Of a stretch of DNA of 64,000 bases, positions 17,007 through 26,335 are shown piece by piece. A model generated the notes under the pieces. It worked only from the letters and a program-made list of their open reading frames with translations, was not told the DNA's origin and searched no databases. A program made the translations under genes and the position numbers. Numbering within the stretch: position 1 is the first letter of the stretch; every line of letters begins with the position of its first letter. Origin of the DNA: Zetaproteobacteria bacterium CG06_land_8_20_14_3_00_59_53 (GTDB lineage: Bacteria > Pseudomonadota > Zetaproteobacteria > Mariprofundales > Mariprofundaceae); assembly GCA_002779605.1 (NCBI GenBank), contig PEWE01000011.1:1-64000 (forward strand), given 5' to 3'.

Positions 17007-18644
17007 GTGAGATATCTGCCGGCCTGCATCCTGATGCTTCTGACAACCCCGGTTTTTGCGGCTTCCACAGAAGCTGTGAAACCCGAATCCGGCATGGTGG
17101 TCGCAGCACAGCCTGCGGCAGCCGAGGCCGGTATGGCGATGCTGCAGAAGGGCGGCAATGCGTTTGATGCGGCGGCAGCCACGGCGCTGGCGCTGGGTGT
17201 GGTCGAGCCGGGATCCTCGGGGCTGGGTGGCGGTGGATTCTTCATGTTGTATATCGCCAGACAAGATCGCTATGTGATGATCGATGCGCGCGAGACCTCG
17301 CCTGCGGCAGCAGGTCATGGCGAGGTGTTCGAATCCCGATCCAGCATCGACGGGGCACAGGCCGCGGGTGTGCCGGGACTGGCTGCCGGCGTGGATCGTC
17401 TGGCGAAGAAATACGGGAAATTGGGTTTGAAACGGGTGGTCGCACCTGCTGTGAAGCTCGCAACAGATGGTTTTACGGTCAGCTCGCGGCTGGCGGGCAT
17501 GATCGAATGGAGAAAGGCTGCATTCAATCCGGCGGCGCGCGAACTGTTCGATAAAAAGCCGGGGGAGATCATCCGCCAGCCGCAACTGGCCGCCACCCTG
17601 AAGCAGTTCGGCGAGCATGGCGCGGAGGTGTTCTATCGCGGTGAGACTGCCTTGAGTCTGGCGCGTGACTTGAAACGCGACGGCGGCCTGATCGGCCTGA
17701 ATGACCTGGGTGAATACCATGCCGTCGAGCGCAAGCCGGTTGTCTTCGATTATCATGGCTATCGTGTAGTGACTGCTGCACTGCCGTCCTCGGGCGGTAT
17801 GACGCTGGCGCACATCTTCGGACAGTTGCAGGACGACGATCTGAAAAGATTGAAAGAGCTTGACCGCGACCATCTGCTGATCGAGGCCATGAAGCGCGCC
17901 TACCGCGATCGCAACCGGTATCTGGGTGATGCCGATTTCGTGACCGTTCCGTATGACTATCTGGCTGAAAACCGTCTGCAGGAGCTGCGCGATAGCATCG
18001 ATATGCAGCATGCCTCACCCGCGCTGGATATTCAGGGTGTCGGCGAGATGTTCAGTGAAGGGCACGACACGACTCACTTCTCGGTCGTAGACCGTGAAGG
18101 CAATATGGTTTCCGCCACGCTGTCGGTTAATTACGCCTTCGGCTCGGGCTATGTATCGCCGTCCACCGGTATCCTGCTCAACGACGAGATGGATGATTTC
18201 GCCACCCGTCCCGGCGAGCCCAATGCTTACGGTCTGGTGCAGGGGCAGGCCAATGGCGTGGAACCCGGCAAGCGCATGCTCTCCAGCATGACCCCTTCCT
18301 TCATCATCGGTCCTGAGCGCACCTTCATCCTCGGGACCCCCGGCGGTTCGCGCATCATCTCGATGGTGCTGGAAGCCTCCGTCGGCTCCATGCTGGACGA
18401 AGCGCCGCCGGATGATTGGGTGAACTCTCCCCGCTTCCATCATCAGTTCCTGCCCGATGCCGTGCAGCTCGAGCCGGGCTTTTCTGCGAAGCTCGCCGGA
18501 CAACTGCAAGGTAGCGGGCATACCCTGCAGTGGCTTGAGCGGCCCTATGGCAATATGCAGGCGATTCTGCTCGACCGGAAATCCGGTCGTTTGACCGGTA
18601 TCACTGATCGGCGCGGCGAGGGCGCCGTCAGCAGGCAGCCATGA
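17007..18644 (+). CDS. ggt: Gamma-glutamyltransferase
   Basis: Periplasmic N-terminal-nucleophile enzyme that cleaves glutathione and other gamma-glutamyl compounds. Signal peptide about 1-19 (YLPACILMLLTTPVFA). The large-subunit block GNAFDAAAATALALGVVEP is present. The autoprocessing site is GHDTTHFSVVD, with Thr355 (counted from GTG 17007) as the expected nucleophile. SSMTPSFI and GTPGGSRI of the small subunit follow. The GTG start lies two bases after mutY with a G-rich ribosome site. A glutathione-making ligase is encoded at 48349-49722, so a glutathione cycle is plausible. Confidence 0.95.
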   Translation: MRYLPACILMLLTTPVFAASTEAVKPESGMVVAAQPAAAEAGMAMLQKGGNAFDAAAATALALGVVEPGSSGLGGGGFFMLYIARQDRYVMIDARETSPAAAGHGEVFESRSSIDGAQAAGVPGLAAGVDRLAKKYGKLGLKRVVAPAVKLATDGFTVSSRLAGMIEWRKAAFNPAARELFDKKPGEIIRQPQLAATLKQFGEHGAEVFYRGETALSLARDLKRDGGLIGLNDLGEYHAVERKPVVFDYHGYRVVTAALPSSGGMTLAHIFGQLQDDDLKRLKELDRDHLLIEAMKRAYRDRNRYLGDADFVTVPYDYLAENRLQELRDSIDMQHASPALDIQGVGEMFSEGHDTTHFSVVDREGNMVSATLSVNYAFGSGYVSPSTGILLNDEMDDFATRPGEPNAYGLVQGQANGVEPGKRMLSSMTPSFIIGPERTFILGTPGGSRIISMVLEASVGSMLDEAPPDDWVNSPRFHHQFLPDAVQLEPGFSAKLAGQLQGSGHTLQWLERPYGNMQAILLDRKSGRLTGITDRRGEGAVSRQP

Positions 18645-19006
18645 GCATCCTTCTCCGGAAGGTTGCCGACTTCTGGCGTCCGCTCACGTTGCTGATGCTC
18701 ACGCTGATCACTGCGCTGTCGCTGTGGCCGCTGGAACACCTGCCCGCCGCTCCAGGTAGCGACAAGCTGCATCATGGTGTCGCCTATGCCGCGCTGATGT
18801 TCCCGGCAGCGCTGCGCAGGCCTGCATGCCGGCCGTGGCTTGCCATGTTTTTCCTGTGCTGGAGCGGGGCTATCGAGCTGATCCAGCCCTATGTGAACCG
18901 CTACGGTGAATGGGGCGACATGGCTGCGAATGCAAGCGGTTTACTGCTCGGGTTGATGCTTGGCGCAGCTGCTCGCGCGGCTATTCCATCCGCAAGATTC
19001 TCATAG
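18641..19006 (+). CDS. VanZ-like family membrane protein
   Basis: 121-residue protein with three or four hydrophobic helices. Features typical of the VanZ-like fold: SLWPLEHLP, then SDKLHHGVAYAALMFPAAL, WSGAIELIQPYVNRYGEWGDMAANASGLLLG. VanZ-type proteins in Gram-negatives have no established function. The start overlaps the ggt stop (ATGA). Confidence 0.8.
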   Translation: MSILLRKVADFWRPLTLLMLTLITALSLWPLEHLPAAPGSDKLHHGVAYAALMFPAALRRPACRPWLAMFFLCWSGAIELIQPYVNRYGEWGDMAANASGLLLGLMLGAAARAAIPSARFS

Positions 19007-19115
19007 TCGCGCTTTTTAACGCGATGTAGGCAGGCGCAAAGGATTCTCGTATGCTTCGGGGCTGCCGGAAGGTGGCCAACGCCTTCCCTCAGCCAGCAAG
19101 GAGTTCCCGTCACCG

Positions 19116-22100
19116 ATGCCGCGCCGTAACGATATCAAGTCCATTCTTATACTGGGCGCCGGACCGATTGTCATTGGTCAGGCGTGCGAATTCGATTATT
19201 CCGGCGTGCAGGCCTGCAAGGCGCTGCGCGAGGATGGCTTCCGGGTGATTCTGGTCAACTCGAATCCCGCCACCATCATGACCGATCCCGAGTTCGCCGA
19301 TGCCACCTACATCGAGCCGGTGACCTGGGAAGTGGTCGCGAAAATCATCGAGAAGGAACGTCCGGATGCGATCCTGCCGACCATGGGCGGACAGACCGCA
19401 CTGAACTGCGCGCTTTCGCTGAACAAGCACGGCATTCTGGAGAAGTTCAACGTCAAACTGATCGGCGCGCAGCCGGATGCCATCGACATGGCCGAAGATC
19501 GCGAGCGCTTCAAGGAAGCCATGGACCGCATCGGGCTGGAAATGGCACGTGGCGGCTTTGCACACAATATGAACGATGCCCGCGCGCTGGCAACGGAAAT
19601 CGGTTATCCGATCATCATCCGCCCATCGTTCACCCTTGGCGGCTCCGGCGGCGGCATCGCCTACAACCCTGCGGAGCTGGAAGAGATCGCAGCTTCGGGG
19701 CTGGAGGCCAGCCCGACCGACGAGATCCTCGTCGAGGAATCCATCATCGGATGGAAGGAATACGAGATGGAGGTGATGCGCGACAAGAACGACAACTGCG
19801 TCATCATCTGTTCGATCGAGAATCTGGACGCCATGGGTGTGCACACCGGTGATTCGATTACCGTGGCTCCGGCACAGACCCTGACCGACAAGGAATACCA
19901 GCGCATGCGCGATGCCTCCATCGCCATCCTGCGCGAGATCGGCGTGGAGACCGGCGGCTCGAACGTGCAGTTCGCAGTGAGCCCAGAAACCGGTCGCCTG
20001 ATCGTCATCGAGATGAACCCGCGCGTGTCGCGTTCCTCGGCCCTTGCCTCCAAGGCCACCGGCTTCCCGATCGCCAAGATCGCCGCGAAGCTGGCCGTGG
20101 GCTACACGCTGGACGAGATCCGCAACGACATCACCGGCGAAACCTGGGCGGCCTTCGAGCCCTCCATCGATTATGTCGTGACCAAGATGCCGCGCTTCGC
20201 CTTCGAGAAGTTCCCCGGTGCCGACTGCCGCCTGACCACGCAGATGAAGTCTGTCGGCGAGGTGATGGCCATCGGGCGCAGCTTCGCCGAATCGCTCGGC
20301 AAGGCCATGCGCGGACTTGAGACCGGCACCAACGGCTTCGATCTTGTGCTGCCCGAGTCCGATGATCTGGACGATCTGATTCGGGAAAAGCTGACCGTGC
20401 CGGGCGCCGATCGCCTGTGGTGGGCCGGTGAGGCGCTGCGTCTTGGTGTGCGGGGTGGCGCGTCCTGCGAGTGGAGCGAACAACGCGTCATCGATCTGAC
20501 CCGCTTCGATCCGTGGTTCGTGCGCGAGATCCTTGCCGTCATCGAACTGGAAGAATCGCTTGCAGGCCGCGCGGTTGCTTCGCTGGGCCGCGAGGATTGG
20601 CGCGAGGCCAAGCGTGCAGGCATCGCCGATGCGCGGCTGGCGCAGCTGCTGGGTTGTGCCGAGGCCGAGGTGAAGGCTGCGCGTGTGGCGCATGGCGTGG
20701 TGCCGGTGTTCAAGCGTGTGGATACCTGCGCCGCCGAGTTCGAGGCGAAAACCCCGTATCTGTATTCGACCTATGAGGACGAATGCGAGGCGAACCCGGG
20801 CGATAAGAAGAAGATCATGGTGCTGGGTGGAGGCCCGAACCGCATCGGCCAGGGTATCGAATTCGATTACTGCTGCGTGCATGCCTCCTTCGCGCTGTCC
20901 GAAGACGGCATCGAGACCATCATGGTCAACTGCAACCCGGAAACCGTGTCCACCGATTACGACACCTCGGATCGACTGTATTTCGAGCCGCTGACCTTCG
21001 AGGATGTGATGGCCATCGTCGAGACCGAGAAGCCGGATGGCGTCATCGTGCAGTTCGGCGGACAGACACCGCTGAAGCTCGCCGAGCCACTGGAAAAAGC
21101 CGGCGTGCCGATCATCGGCACCAGCCCGGACATGATCGATCTGGCCGAGGATCGCGAGCGCTTCCAGAAGCTGCTGCACAAGCTCCGCCTGAAACAGCCG
21201 GAAAACGGCACGGCACGTTCGGTCGAGCAGGCTGTGGATGTAGCCAGGACCATTGGTTATCCCGTGGTGGTGCGCCCGTCCTATGTGCTGGGCGGCCGCG
21301 CCATGCAGATCGTGCACGATGAGCCGGGCCTGTTGCGCTATATGCGCGAGGCGGTGAGTGTCAGTCACGATCACCCGGTGCTGCTGGACCGCTTCCTGAA
21401 TCAGGCCATCGAGCTGGATGTGGATGCATTGTGCGACAACACTCGCGTGGTGGTCGGCGGCATCATGGAGCATATCGAGGAGGCCGGCGTGCATTCCGGC
21501 GATTCGGCCTGCTGCCTGCCGCCGCATTCGATCAGCGCCGAGGTGATCGCCGAGGTGAAGCGTCAGACCGAGGCGTTGGGTCTGGCATTGCATGTGAAGG
21601 GCCTGATGAATATCCAGTTCGCGCTGCAGGGCGACGATCTCTATGTGCTCGAGGTCAATCCGCGCGCCAGCCGCACGGTGCCGTTTGTTTCCAAGGCCAC
21701 CGGTGTGCCGCTGGCCAAGCTGGCCGCACGCATCATGGCAGGCGCTTCGCTGGACGATCTGGGCATCAAGGATATCCCGCAGCCGACCCGCTATCGCTCG
21801 GTCAAGGAAGCGGTGTTCCCGTTCGTGAAGTTCCGTGGTGTGGATCCTCTGCTGTCGCCCGAGATGAAGTCCACCGGTGAGGTCATGGGCATCGCCGAGG
21901 ATTTCGCCGCGGCCTTCGCCAAGGCACAGCTCGGTGCAGGCAGCCGCCTGCCGAACAGCGGTCGTGCATTTATTTCGGTGCGCGAGGCGGATCGTCCTGC
22001 GGCGGCCAGATTGAGCCGGTTGCTGGTCGAGTCGGGGTTCGAGATTCTGGCCACTTCCGGTACCGGTAAGGCGCTGAGCGAGGCCGGTGTGAAGAGCACG

Positions 22101-22355
22101 ACGGTTGCCAAGGTCACTGACGGTGCCCGTCCGCATATCGTGGACCGCATGCTCTCCGGCGATGTGGCGCTGGTGGTCAACACCACCGAGGGCGCCAAGG
22201 CCATCGCCGATTCGAAGTCGATCCGGCAGGCGGCACTGGTGCATGCCATTCCCTATTTCACCACCATCGCCGGCGGTCTGGCTGCGGCACAGGCGATTCT
22301 GCGCCATGCCGATATGACCGAGGTGAAGAGTATTCAGGATTATCACGGAGGTTAA
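19116..22355 (+). CDS. carB: Carbamoyl-phosphate synthase large subunit CarB
   Basis: Makes carbamoyl phosphate from bicarbonate, ammonia (from CarA) and two ATP, for pyrimidine and arginine synthesis. 1079 aa, full length. The two homologous ATP-grasp halves are visible: [22 protein letters not shown] at about 8-29 with MGGQTALN and [18 protein letters not shown], and [21 protein letters not shown] from about 565 with [19 protein letters not shown]-terminal MGS-like regulatory domain (from about 950, [14 protein letters not shown] type) binds UMP or ornithine in relatives. carA is not upstream as usual; a VanZ-like gene is there instead. greA follows. Confidence 0.98.
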   Translation: MPRRNDIKSILILGAGPIVIGQACEFDYSGVQACKALREDGFRVILVNSNPATIMTDPEFADATYIEPVTWEVVAKIIEKERPDAILPTMGGQTALNCALSLNKHGILEKFNVKLIGAQPDAIDMAEDRERFKEAMDRIGLEMARGGFAHNMNDARALATEIGYPIIIRPSFTLGGSGGGIAYNPAELEEIAASGLEASPTDEILVEESIIGWKEYEMEVMRDKNDNCVIICSIENLDAMGVHTGDSITVAPAQTLTDKEYQRMRDASIAILREIGVETGGSNVQFAVSPETGRLIVIEMNPRVSRSSALASKATGFPIAKIAAKLAVGYTLDEIRNDITGETWAAFEPSIDYVVTKMPRFAFEKFPGADCRLTTQMKSVGEVMAIGRSFAESLGKAMRGLETGTNGFDLVLPESDDLDDLIREKLTVPGADRLWWAGEALRLGVRGGASCEWSEQRVIDLTRFDPWFVREILAVIELEESLAGRAVASLGREDWREAKRAGIADARLAQLLGCAEAEVKAARVAHGVVPVFKRVDTCAAEFEAKTPYLYSTYEDECEANPGDKKKIMVLGGGPNRIGQGIEFDYCCVHASFALSEDGIETIMVNCNPETVSTDYDTSDRLYFEPLTFEDVMAIVETEKPDGVIVQFGGQTPLKLAEPLEKAGVPIIGTSPDMIDLAEDRERFQKLLHKLRLKQPENGTARSVEQAVDVARTIGYPVVVRPSYVLGGRAMQIVHDEPGLLRYMREAVSVSHDHPVLLDRFLNQAIELDVDALCDNTRVVVGGIMEHIEEAGVHSGDSACCLPPHSISAEVIAEVKRQTEALGLALHVKGLMNIQFALQGDDLYVLEVNPRASRTVPFVSKATGVPLAKLAARIMAGASLDDLGIKDIPQPTRYRSVKEAVFPFVKFRGVDPLLSPEMKSTGEVMGIAEDFAAAFAKAQLGAGSRLPNSGRAFISVREADRPAAARLSRLLVESGFEILATSGTGKALSEAGVKSTTVAKVTDGARPHIVDRMLSGDVALVVNTTEGAKAIADSKSIRQAALVHAIPYFTTIAGGLAAAQAILRHADMTEVKSIQDYHGG

Positions 22356-22359
22356 TGCG

Positions 22360-22833
22360 TTGGAACGAGTACCGATGACCATCAGGGGTGCCGAAGCCAT
22401 GCGCGCCGAACTGAAACATCTGAAAACGGTGAACCGGCCGCGCATCGTCGAGGCGATCTCCACGGCGCGTGCGCACGGCGATCTCTCCGAGAACGCCGAG
22501 TATCACGCAGCCAAGGAAGAGCAGGGCTTCAACGAGGGGCGCATCAAGGATCTGGAAGACAAGCTGGCCCGCGCGCACGTGATCGACACGGCTGCGATTG
22601 TCTCCGACAAGGTCGTGTTCGGCGCCAGTGTCGAACTGATCGATCTGGAGACCGGTGTCGAAGTGCTGTATCAGATCGTCGGCGTGGATGAGGCCGATAT
22701 CGAGCAGGGCAAGGTGTCCATCACCTCGCCGATCGCGCGTGCGCTGATCGGCAAGGAGGCCGGCGATGTGGCGGCTGTCCAGGCACCGGGCGGGGTGCGC
22801 GAGTATGAGATCCAGGCAGTCGATTATCGCTGA
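22360..22833 (+). CDS. greA: Transcription elongation factor GreA
   Basis: Rescues backtracked RNA polymerase by stimulating transcript cleavage. 157 aa, normal length. The N-terminal coiled coil starts [22 protein letters not shown], with the tip block [16 protein letters not shown] carrying the acidic residues, and the C-terminal FKBP-like domain ends [15 protein letters not shown]. The TTG at 22360 is chosen because the family begins M-x-x-x-P-M-T, matching MERVPMT, and GGAGG lies upstream. Adjacent carB-greA is common in proteobacteria. Confidence 0.96.
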   Translation: MERVPMTIRGAEAMRAELKHLKTVNRPRIVEAISTARAHGDLSENAEYHAAKEEQGFNEGRIKDLEDKLARAHVIDTAAIVSDKVVFGASVELIDLETGVEVLYQIVGVDEADIEQGKVSITSPIARALIGKEAGDVAAVQAPGGVREYEIQAVDYR

Positions 22834-22858
22834 TTGCCGCTGTTTCAGCGCCGCGTGC

Positions 22859-23320
22859 ATGCGGGCCGGAACCATCCGTCTGGCACAGGCGCTGGTGCTG
22901 GCACTGCTTGTCGTGCCGGGCTATGTCGTCGCTCCCGTGCTGTTCGCCAATCTTGATACATCCGCACAGGCCGGCCAGCTGGCCGGGATGATCTTCCATG
23001 TGTCCAACCGGGCGATTCTGCTGCTTCTGCTGGCCGTTGCTCTGTTCTGGCGCGGTCGCGAAGCGGGCCGCTGGCGCTGGATGCTGCTTGCTGGCCTTCT
23101 GCTGCTCTGCGGTATCAATGAATTCGTGCTTGCCCCGCATATGCAGGCGATGAAAGACGCCATGGGGCCGATCGATGCCCTGCCCGGGGATGCGCCACAA
23201 CGCGCCGCCTTCGCTATGTGGCATGGTATCAGTGCGATCCTGCATGTGGTCGCCAGCCTGCTGGCGGTTTTTCTGACCGCACTCGGCTGGCATGAACGGA
23301 GGGATGCGTGTCACACATGA
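22859..23320 (+). CDS. DUF4149 family membrane protein
   Basis: About 153 residues with four hydrophobic helices: LALLVVPGYVVAPVLFANL, ILLLLLAVALFW, MLLAGLLLLCGINEFVLAPHM and ILHVVASLLAVFLTALGW. The FANL/ NEFVLAPHMQAMKDAMG / FAMWHGISAILHV pattern is that of DUF4149, uncharacterised membrane proteins. ATG 22859 avoids overlap with greA; ATG 22805 is an alternative. The 3' end overlaps the permease gene by 13 bases. Confidence 0.7.
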   Translation: MRAGTIRLAQALVLALLVVPGYVVAPVLFANLDTSAQAGQLAGMIFHVSNRAILLLLLAVALFWRGREAGRWRWMLLAGLLLLCGINEFVLAPHMQAMKDAMGPIDALPGDAPQRAAFAMWHGISAILHVVASLLAVFLTALGWHERRDACHT

Positions 23321-24393
23321 AGCCCTGGCTGGAGCGGCAGTTGGCCGACACCCAGATGGTTGCCCTGCTGGGTTCGCTGGCCATCATCTTCGGCCTGCTC
23401 ACCCTGTTCGGCCAGATGCTCGCCCCGCTGCTTGCTGCCATCGCGCTGGCCTATGTGCTGGACGGGGTGGTGGAACTGCTCTGCCGCTGCCGTGTGCCCC
23501 GCCTGCTGAGTATCGTGCTGGTGGCATCCAGTGCGGTGCTTATCGTGCTTTTCACCCTGCTCACCGTGCTGCCGCTGCTTTCCGAGCAGGCGGGCAAGCT
23601 GATCACGCAGGCACCGAGTCTGGTGGAAGGACTGCGCAAATGGCTGCATTCGGTGCAACTGCAATATGCCGGCTGGATCAACCCCGATTACGTGCAGCAG
23701 ATGGCGGCCATGGCCGTGCATAAAATGCAGGACTGGGGCGGCGCGCTGTTTTCATTCTCGCTGGCTTCGATCCCGGGTCTGATCACCCTGCTGGTGTATG
23801 TGGTGCTGGTGCCGGTGCTGGTGTTCTTCCTGCTCAAGGACAAGGGGGCGCTGATCTCTTGGGCACAGCATTTCCTGCCGCGCGAACGCACGCTGGTGAA
23901 GCGTGTGTGGGGCGAGGTGGATGTGCAGATCGGTAATTATATCCGCGGCAAGTTCTGGGAGATGGTGATTGTCGGCGTGGTGACATGGCTGGCGCTGTTT
24001 TTCTGCGGGCATCAGTATGCCCTGCTGCTCGGCGCACTGACCGGTCTGTCGGTGTGGGTCCCGTTCGTCGGTGCCGCTGTGGTAACCGTCCCGGTGGTGG
24101 CGCTTTCCTTCTTCCAGTGGGGCATGACCGATGCCACGCTGTATGCGCTGATCGCCTATGGCGTAGTGCAGTTGCTGGATGCCAATGTGCTGATTCCATG
24201 GATGTTTTCCGAGGTGGTGAATCTGCATCCGATCGCCATCATCGTGGCGATCCTGGTGTTCGGCAGCTTCTGGGGTGTGCTCGGCGTGTTCATCGCCATC
24301 CCGATGGCGGCACTGGTGCGCAGTGTGTTGCAGGTGATGATGGACCGTTACGAGAAAGGCAGCCCTGCGACAGTCAGCGGCGGGGAAGATTGA
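23308..24393 (+). CDS. AI-2E family transporter / PerM-type permease
   Basis: 361-residue membrane protein of the PerM/AI-2 exporter family with seven or eight helices. Seen: FGQMLAPLLAAIALAYVLDG near the N terminus, IPGLITLLVYVVLVPVLVFFLLKD in the middle, and DANVLIPWMFSEVVNLHPIAII followed by FGSFWGVLGVFIAIPMAALVRSVL, the conserved C-terminal block. A GTG at 23308 with GGAGGG 4-5 bases upstream is the start. PerM family members export small solutes or ions (one group moves AI-2); the substrate here is not known. Confidence 0.88.
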   Translation: MSHMKPWLERQLADTQMVALLGSLAIIFGLLTLFGQMLAPLLAAIALAYVLDGVVELLCRCRVPRLLSIVLVASSAVLIVLFTLLTVLPLLSEQAGKLITQAPSLVEGLRKWLHSVQLQYAGWINPDYVQQMAAMAVHKMQDWGGALFSFSLASIPGLITLLVYVVLVPVLVFFLLKDKGALISWAQHFLPRERTLVKRVWGEVDVQIGNYIRGKFWEMVIVGVVTWLALFFCGHQYALLLGALTGLSVWVPFVGAAVVTVPVVALSFFQWGMTDATLYALIAYGVVQLLDANVLIPWMFSEVVNLHPIAIIVAILVFGSFWGVLGVFIAIPMAALVRSVLQVMMDRYEKGSPATVSGGED

Positions 24394-24418
24394 CAGTCCC
24401 GGTACGCAGCCTAGTTTT
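24388..24418 (+). promoter_or_regulatory. Possible promoter for yfgM-like/bamB/der run
   Basis: TTGACA (24390-24395), which overlaps the permease stop codon, is followed after 16 bases by TAGTTT. The -35 is perfect and the -10 weak. It lies about 70 bases upstream of the YfgM-like start. Confidence 0.3.
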
Positions 24419-24488
24419 CGTGCGCTTCGCGCCCGATATTTTGGTATAGATAAGCAAGAAGTGAATCGAGATAAGCTGGAGAAAGACA

Positions 24489-25160
24489 TTGAGCAGCAAC
24501 GAAAAGCACCCGGAAAACGCGCCGATTGACGTCAGTCATGAGGAAATCGAAGAGCTGAAGCGCGATATGCGCTCGGCCCAGCTCACCGCATGGGCCGAAG
24601 CCAATCAGAAAAATATCATTGCCGGTGTTGTCGCTGTTGTGATGCTGATCGTCGGGGTCAGCCTGTGGAAAGAGCATGCCGAGTCGCAGCGCGCCTCTGC
24701 AGCCACCCTATACCATCAGGCCATGAATACCGCGCAGCAGGAAGACAAGCGCTCGATGCTGCTGGAAGTCATCAAGGATTATGATAATACCGTGTATGGC
24801 GGCCTGGCCCGCCTGCTGCTGGTCAACGCCGATCCGGAGCATGCTGCGGAATACCTGCAGGCACTGATGGTTCGTTCGGATCTCGACAACGGCATCCGCA
24901 CCCAGGCCAGGCTCGATCTGGCAAAGCTGAAGATCGCCGTCGGCGACAAGGCTGCTGCCAATACGTTGCTGGAGGCCGCGGCACCCGCCGATTATGAGCA
25001 ACTCCTCCATTATCTGATGGCGCAGGCGGCCAGTGACGATGCCGGGCGCATTATCCATCTGCAAAAGGCGCGTGATGCCATCTCCAACGATGCCGATCTC
25101 AGCCAGCGCATCGAGCAGCAGCTCTCCGGTCTGGGCAGTTCCGCAGCCGGTCAGGATTGA
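24489..25160 (+). CDS. YfgM/tetratricopeptide inner-membrane protein
   Basis: 223-residue protein with an acidic N-terminal cytoplasmic stretch, one membrane helix (NIIAGVVAVVMLIVGVSLW, about 42-60) and a periplasmic TPR-like domain (COG2976). The family member YfgM of E. coli is an ancillary SecYEG/PpiD chaperone partner. TTG 24489 has GGAG seven bases upstream. Its stop overlaps the bamB start and der follows, the same order as yfgM-bamB-der in E. coli, which supports the assignment. Confidence 0.85.
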   Translation: MSSNEKHPENAPIDVSHEEIEELKRDMRSAQLTAWAEANQKNIIAGVVAVVMLIVGVSLWKEHAESQRASAATLYHQAMNTAQQEDKRSMLLEVIKDYDNTVYGGLARLLLVNADPEHAAEYLQALMVRSDLDNGIRTQARLDLAKLKIAVGDKAAANTLLEAAAPADYEQLLHYLMAQAASDDAGRIIHLQKARDAISNDADLSQRIEQQLSGLGSSAAGQD

Positions 25161-26335
25161 TGAATATGCGCTTCCTTCGCATCCCGCTGGTCTTCACCCT
25201 GCTGCTGTCGCTGGGCGCCTGTTCCACGATCAGTGGCACGGTGAGCGGCGTGTTCGGCGGCAATGATGCAGCCGATGAGGGTGGTGAACCGGTCAAACAG
25301 GCACAGCAGACAGCGCCCGTTTCGGAGCTGGAGATCGCATGGGGGCTGGATGTGGACCAGCGCCGGCCGCTTTCTCCTTACAGTTTTGCCCGGCCTGCGG
25401 TTGCCGGTGACCTGATCGTGCTGGCCGGTCAGGACCGTTTTGCACATATCTACGATATGCAGGGCAGCGAGGTGCGCCGTGTCGGCTTGCAGGCAGCCAG
25501 CGATTCCGGAGCAACCGCTATGCGTGACGACCTGGTCGTGCTCAGCGATGCACAGGGTATTCTGTATGGCATCGACCCGCAGGCAGGCGTGATTCTCTGG
25601 CAGTGGCAGATGCCGACGGTGATGCTCGGCCAGCCAACGCGTGCAGGTGACGACATGCTGGTGCAGACCGGAGACAACAGCGTGTACCGCATCTCGGCCA
25701 GGGGTGAAAAGCTGTGGAGTTTCTCATCCGCACAGGCCGGCCTGAGCATGAATCTCAGTCCGTCCCCGCTGGTCAACGGCGACACCAGCTATGCGGTGCT
25801 GAGCAATGGTGACGTGGTTGCACTGAAAAGCGATAGTGGCGATCTGATCTGGCGTCGCCAGTTGCTGCTGGATAACGATGCTGTGGTGCTCAGTGAGCTG
25901 AGAACCCCGCTGGCCGATCCGGTGCTGGTGGGCGATGTGCTGATCGTTTCCTTCTATCAGGGCGATGTCGTGGCACTTTCGGCTAGCGACGGGCAGCAGC
26001 TCTGGCAGCGTCATTTGTCGCTGAAGTCGGCCCCTCTGGTTGTCGGCGGACGTCTGTTCGTCGCAACAGCCGACAGCGCCGTGCTCGAGCTGGATGCGAA
26101 GAACGGCGCCAGCCTGTGGAAGCGTCAGATGGAAGCCGGCGAGTTGGTCGGCCCGGCATTGTTCGGCAAGGGGATGCTGGCGGCCGACGATCACGGTCGT
26201 GTTTTCGCCCTGAATCTGGATGGCCAGGTGACTGGCACCCTCAATCTTCCGGGGCGGGTGGATCGCAAACCCGTGGCCGTGCCCGGAGGAGTCCTGCTGC
26301 GTAACAATCTCGGCGGGCTCTACCTGATTCATTGA
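25160..26335 (+). CDS. bamB: Outer membrane protein assembly factor BamB
   Basis: Lipoprotein of the BAM complex that feeds beta-barrel proteins to BamA. A signal peptide ends in the lipobox LGAC (Cys about 20). The mature part is an eight-bladed beta propeller with PQQ-like repeats: ITPEGL/VLWQ type strands such as GVILWQWQMPT, GEKLWSFSSAQ, GDLIWRRQLLLDND, GQQLWQRHLSLKSAP and GASLWKRQMEAG. 391 aa, as expected. The frame extends to TTG 25157; ATG 25160 or 25166 is likelier. It overlaps der by ATGA-type coupling. Confidence 0.94.
   Translation: MNMRFLRIPLVFTLLLSLGACSTISGTVSGVFGGNDAADEGGEPVKQAQQTAPVSELEIAWGLDVDQRRPLSPYSFARPAVAGDLIVLAGQDRFAHIYDMQGSEVRRVGLQAASDSGATAMRDDLVVLSDAQGILYGIDPQAGVILWQWQMPTVMLGQPTRAGDDMLVQTGDNSVYRISARGEKLWSFSSAQAGLSMNLSPSPLVNGDTSYAVLSNGDVVALKSDSGDLIWRRQLLLDNDAVVLSELRTPLADPVLVGDVLIVSFYQGDVVALSASDGQQLWQRHLSLKSAPLVVGGRLFVATADSAVLELDAKNGASLWKRQMEAGELVGPALFGKGMLAADDHGRVFALNLDGQVTGTLNLPGRVDRKPVAVPGGVLLRNNLGGLYLIH

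Noticed and set aside
19110-22463. A 1117-codon open frame antisense to carB
   Set aside because: It covers the carB gene and reflects GC-rich codon bias in the opposite frame. No family resemblance, no ribosome site, and low-complexity HRQ-rich content.
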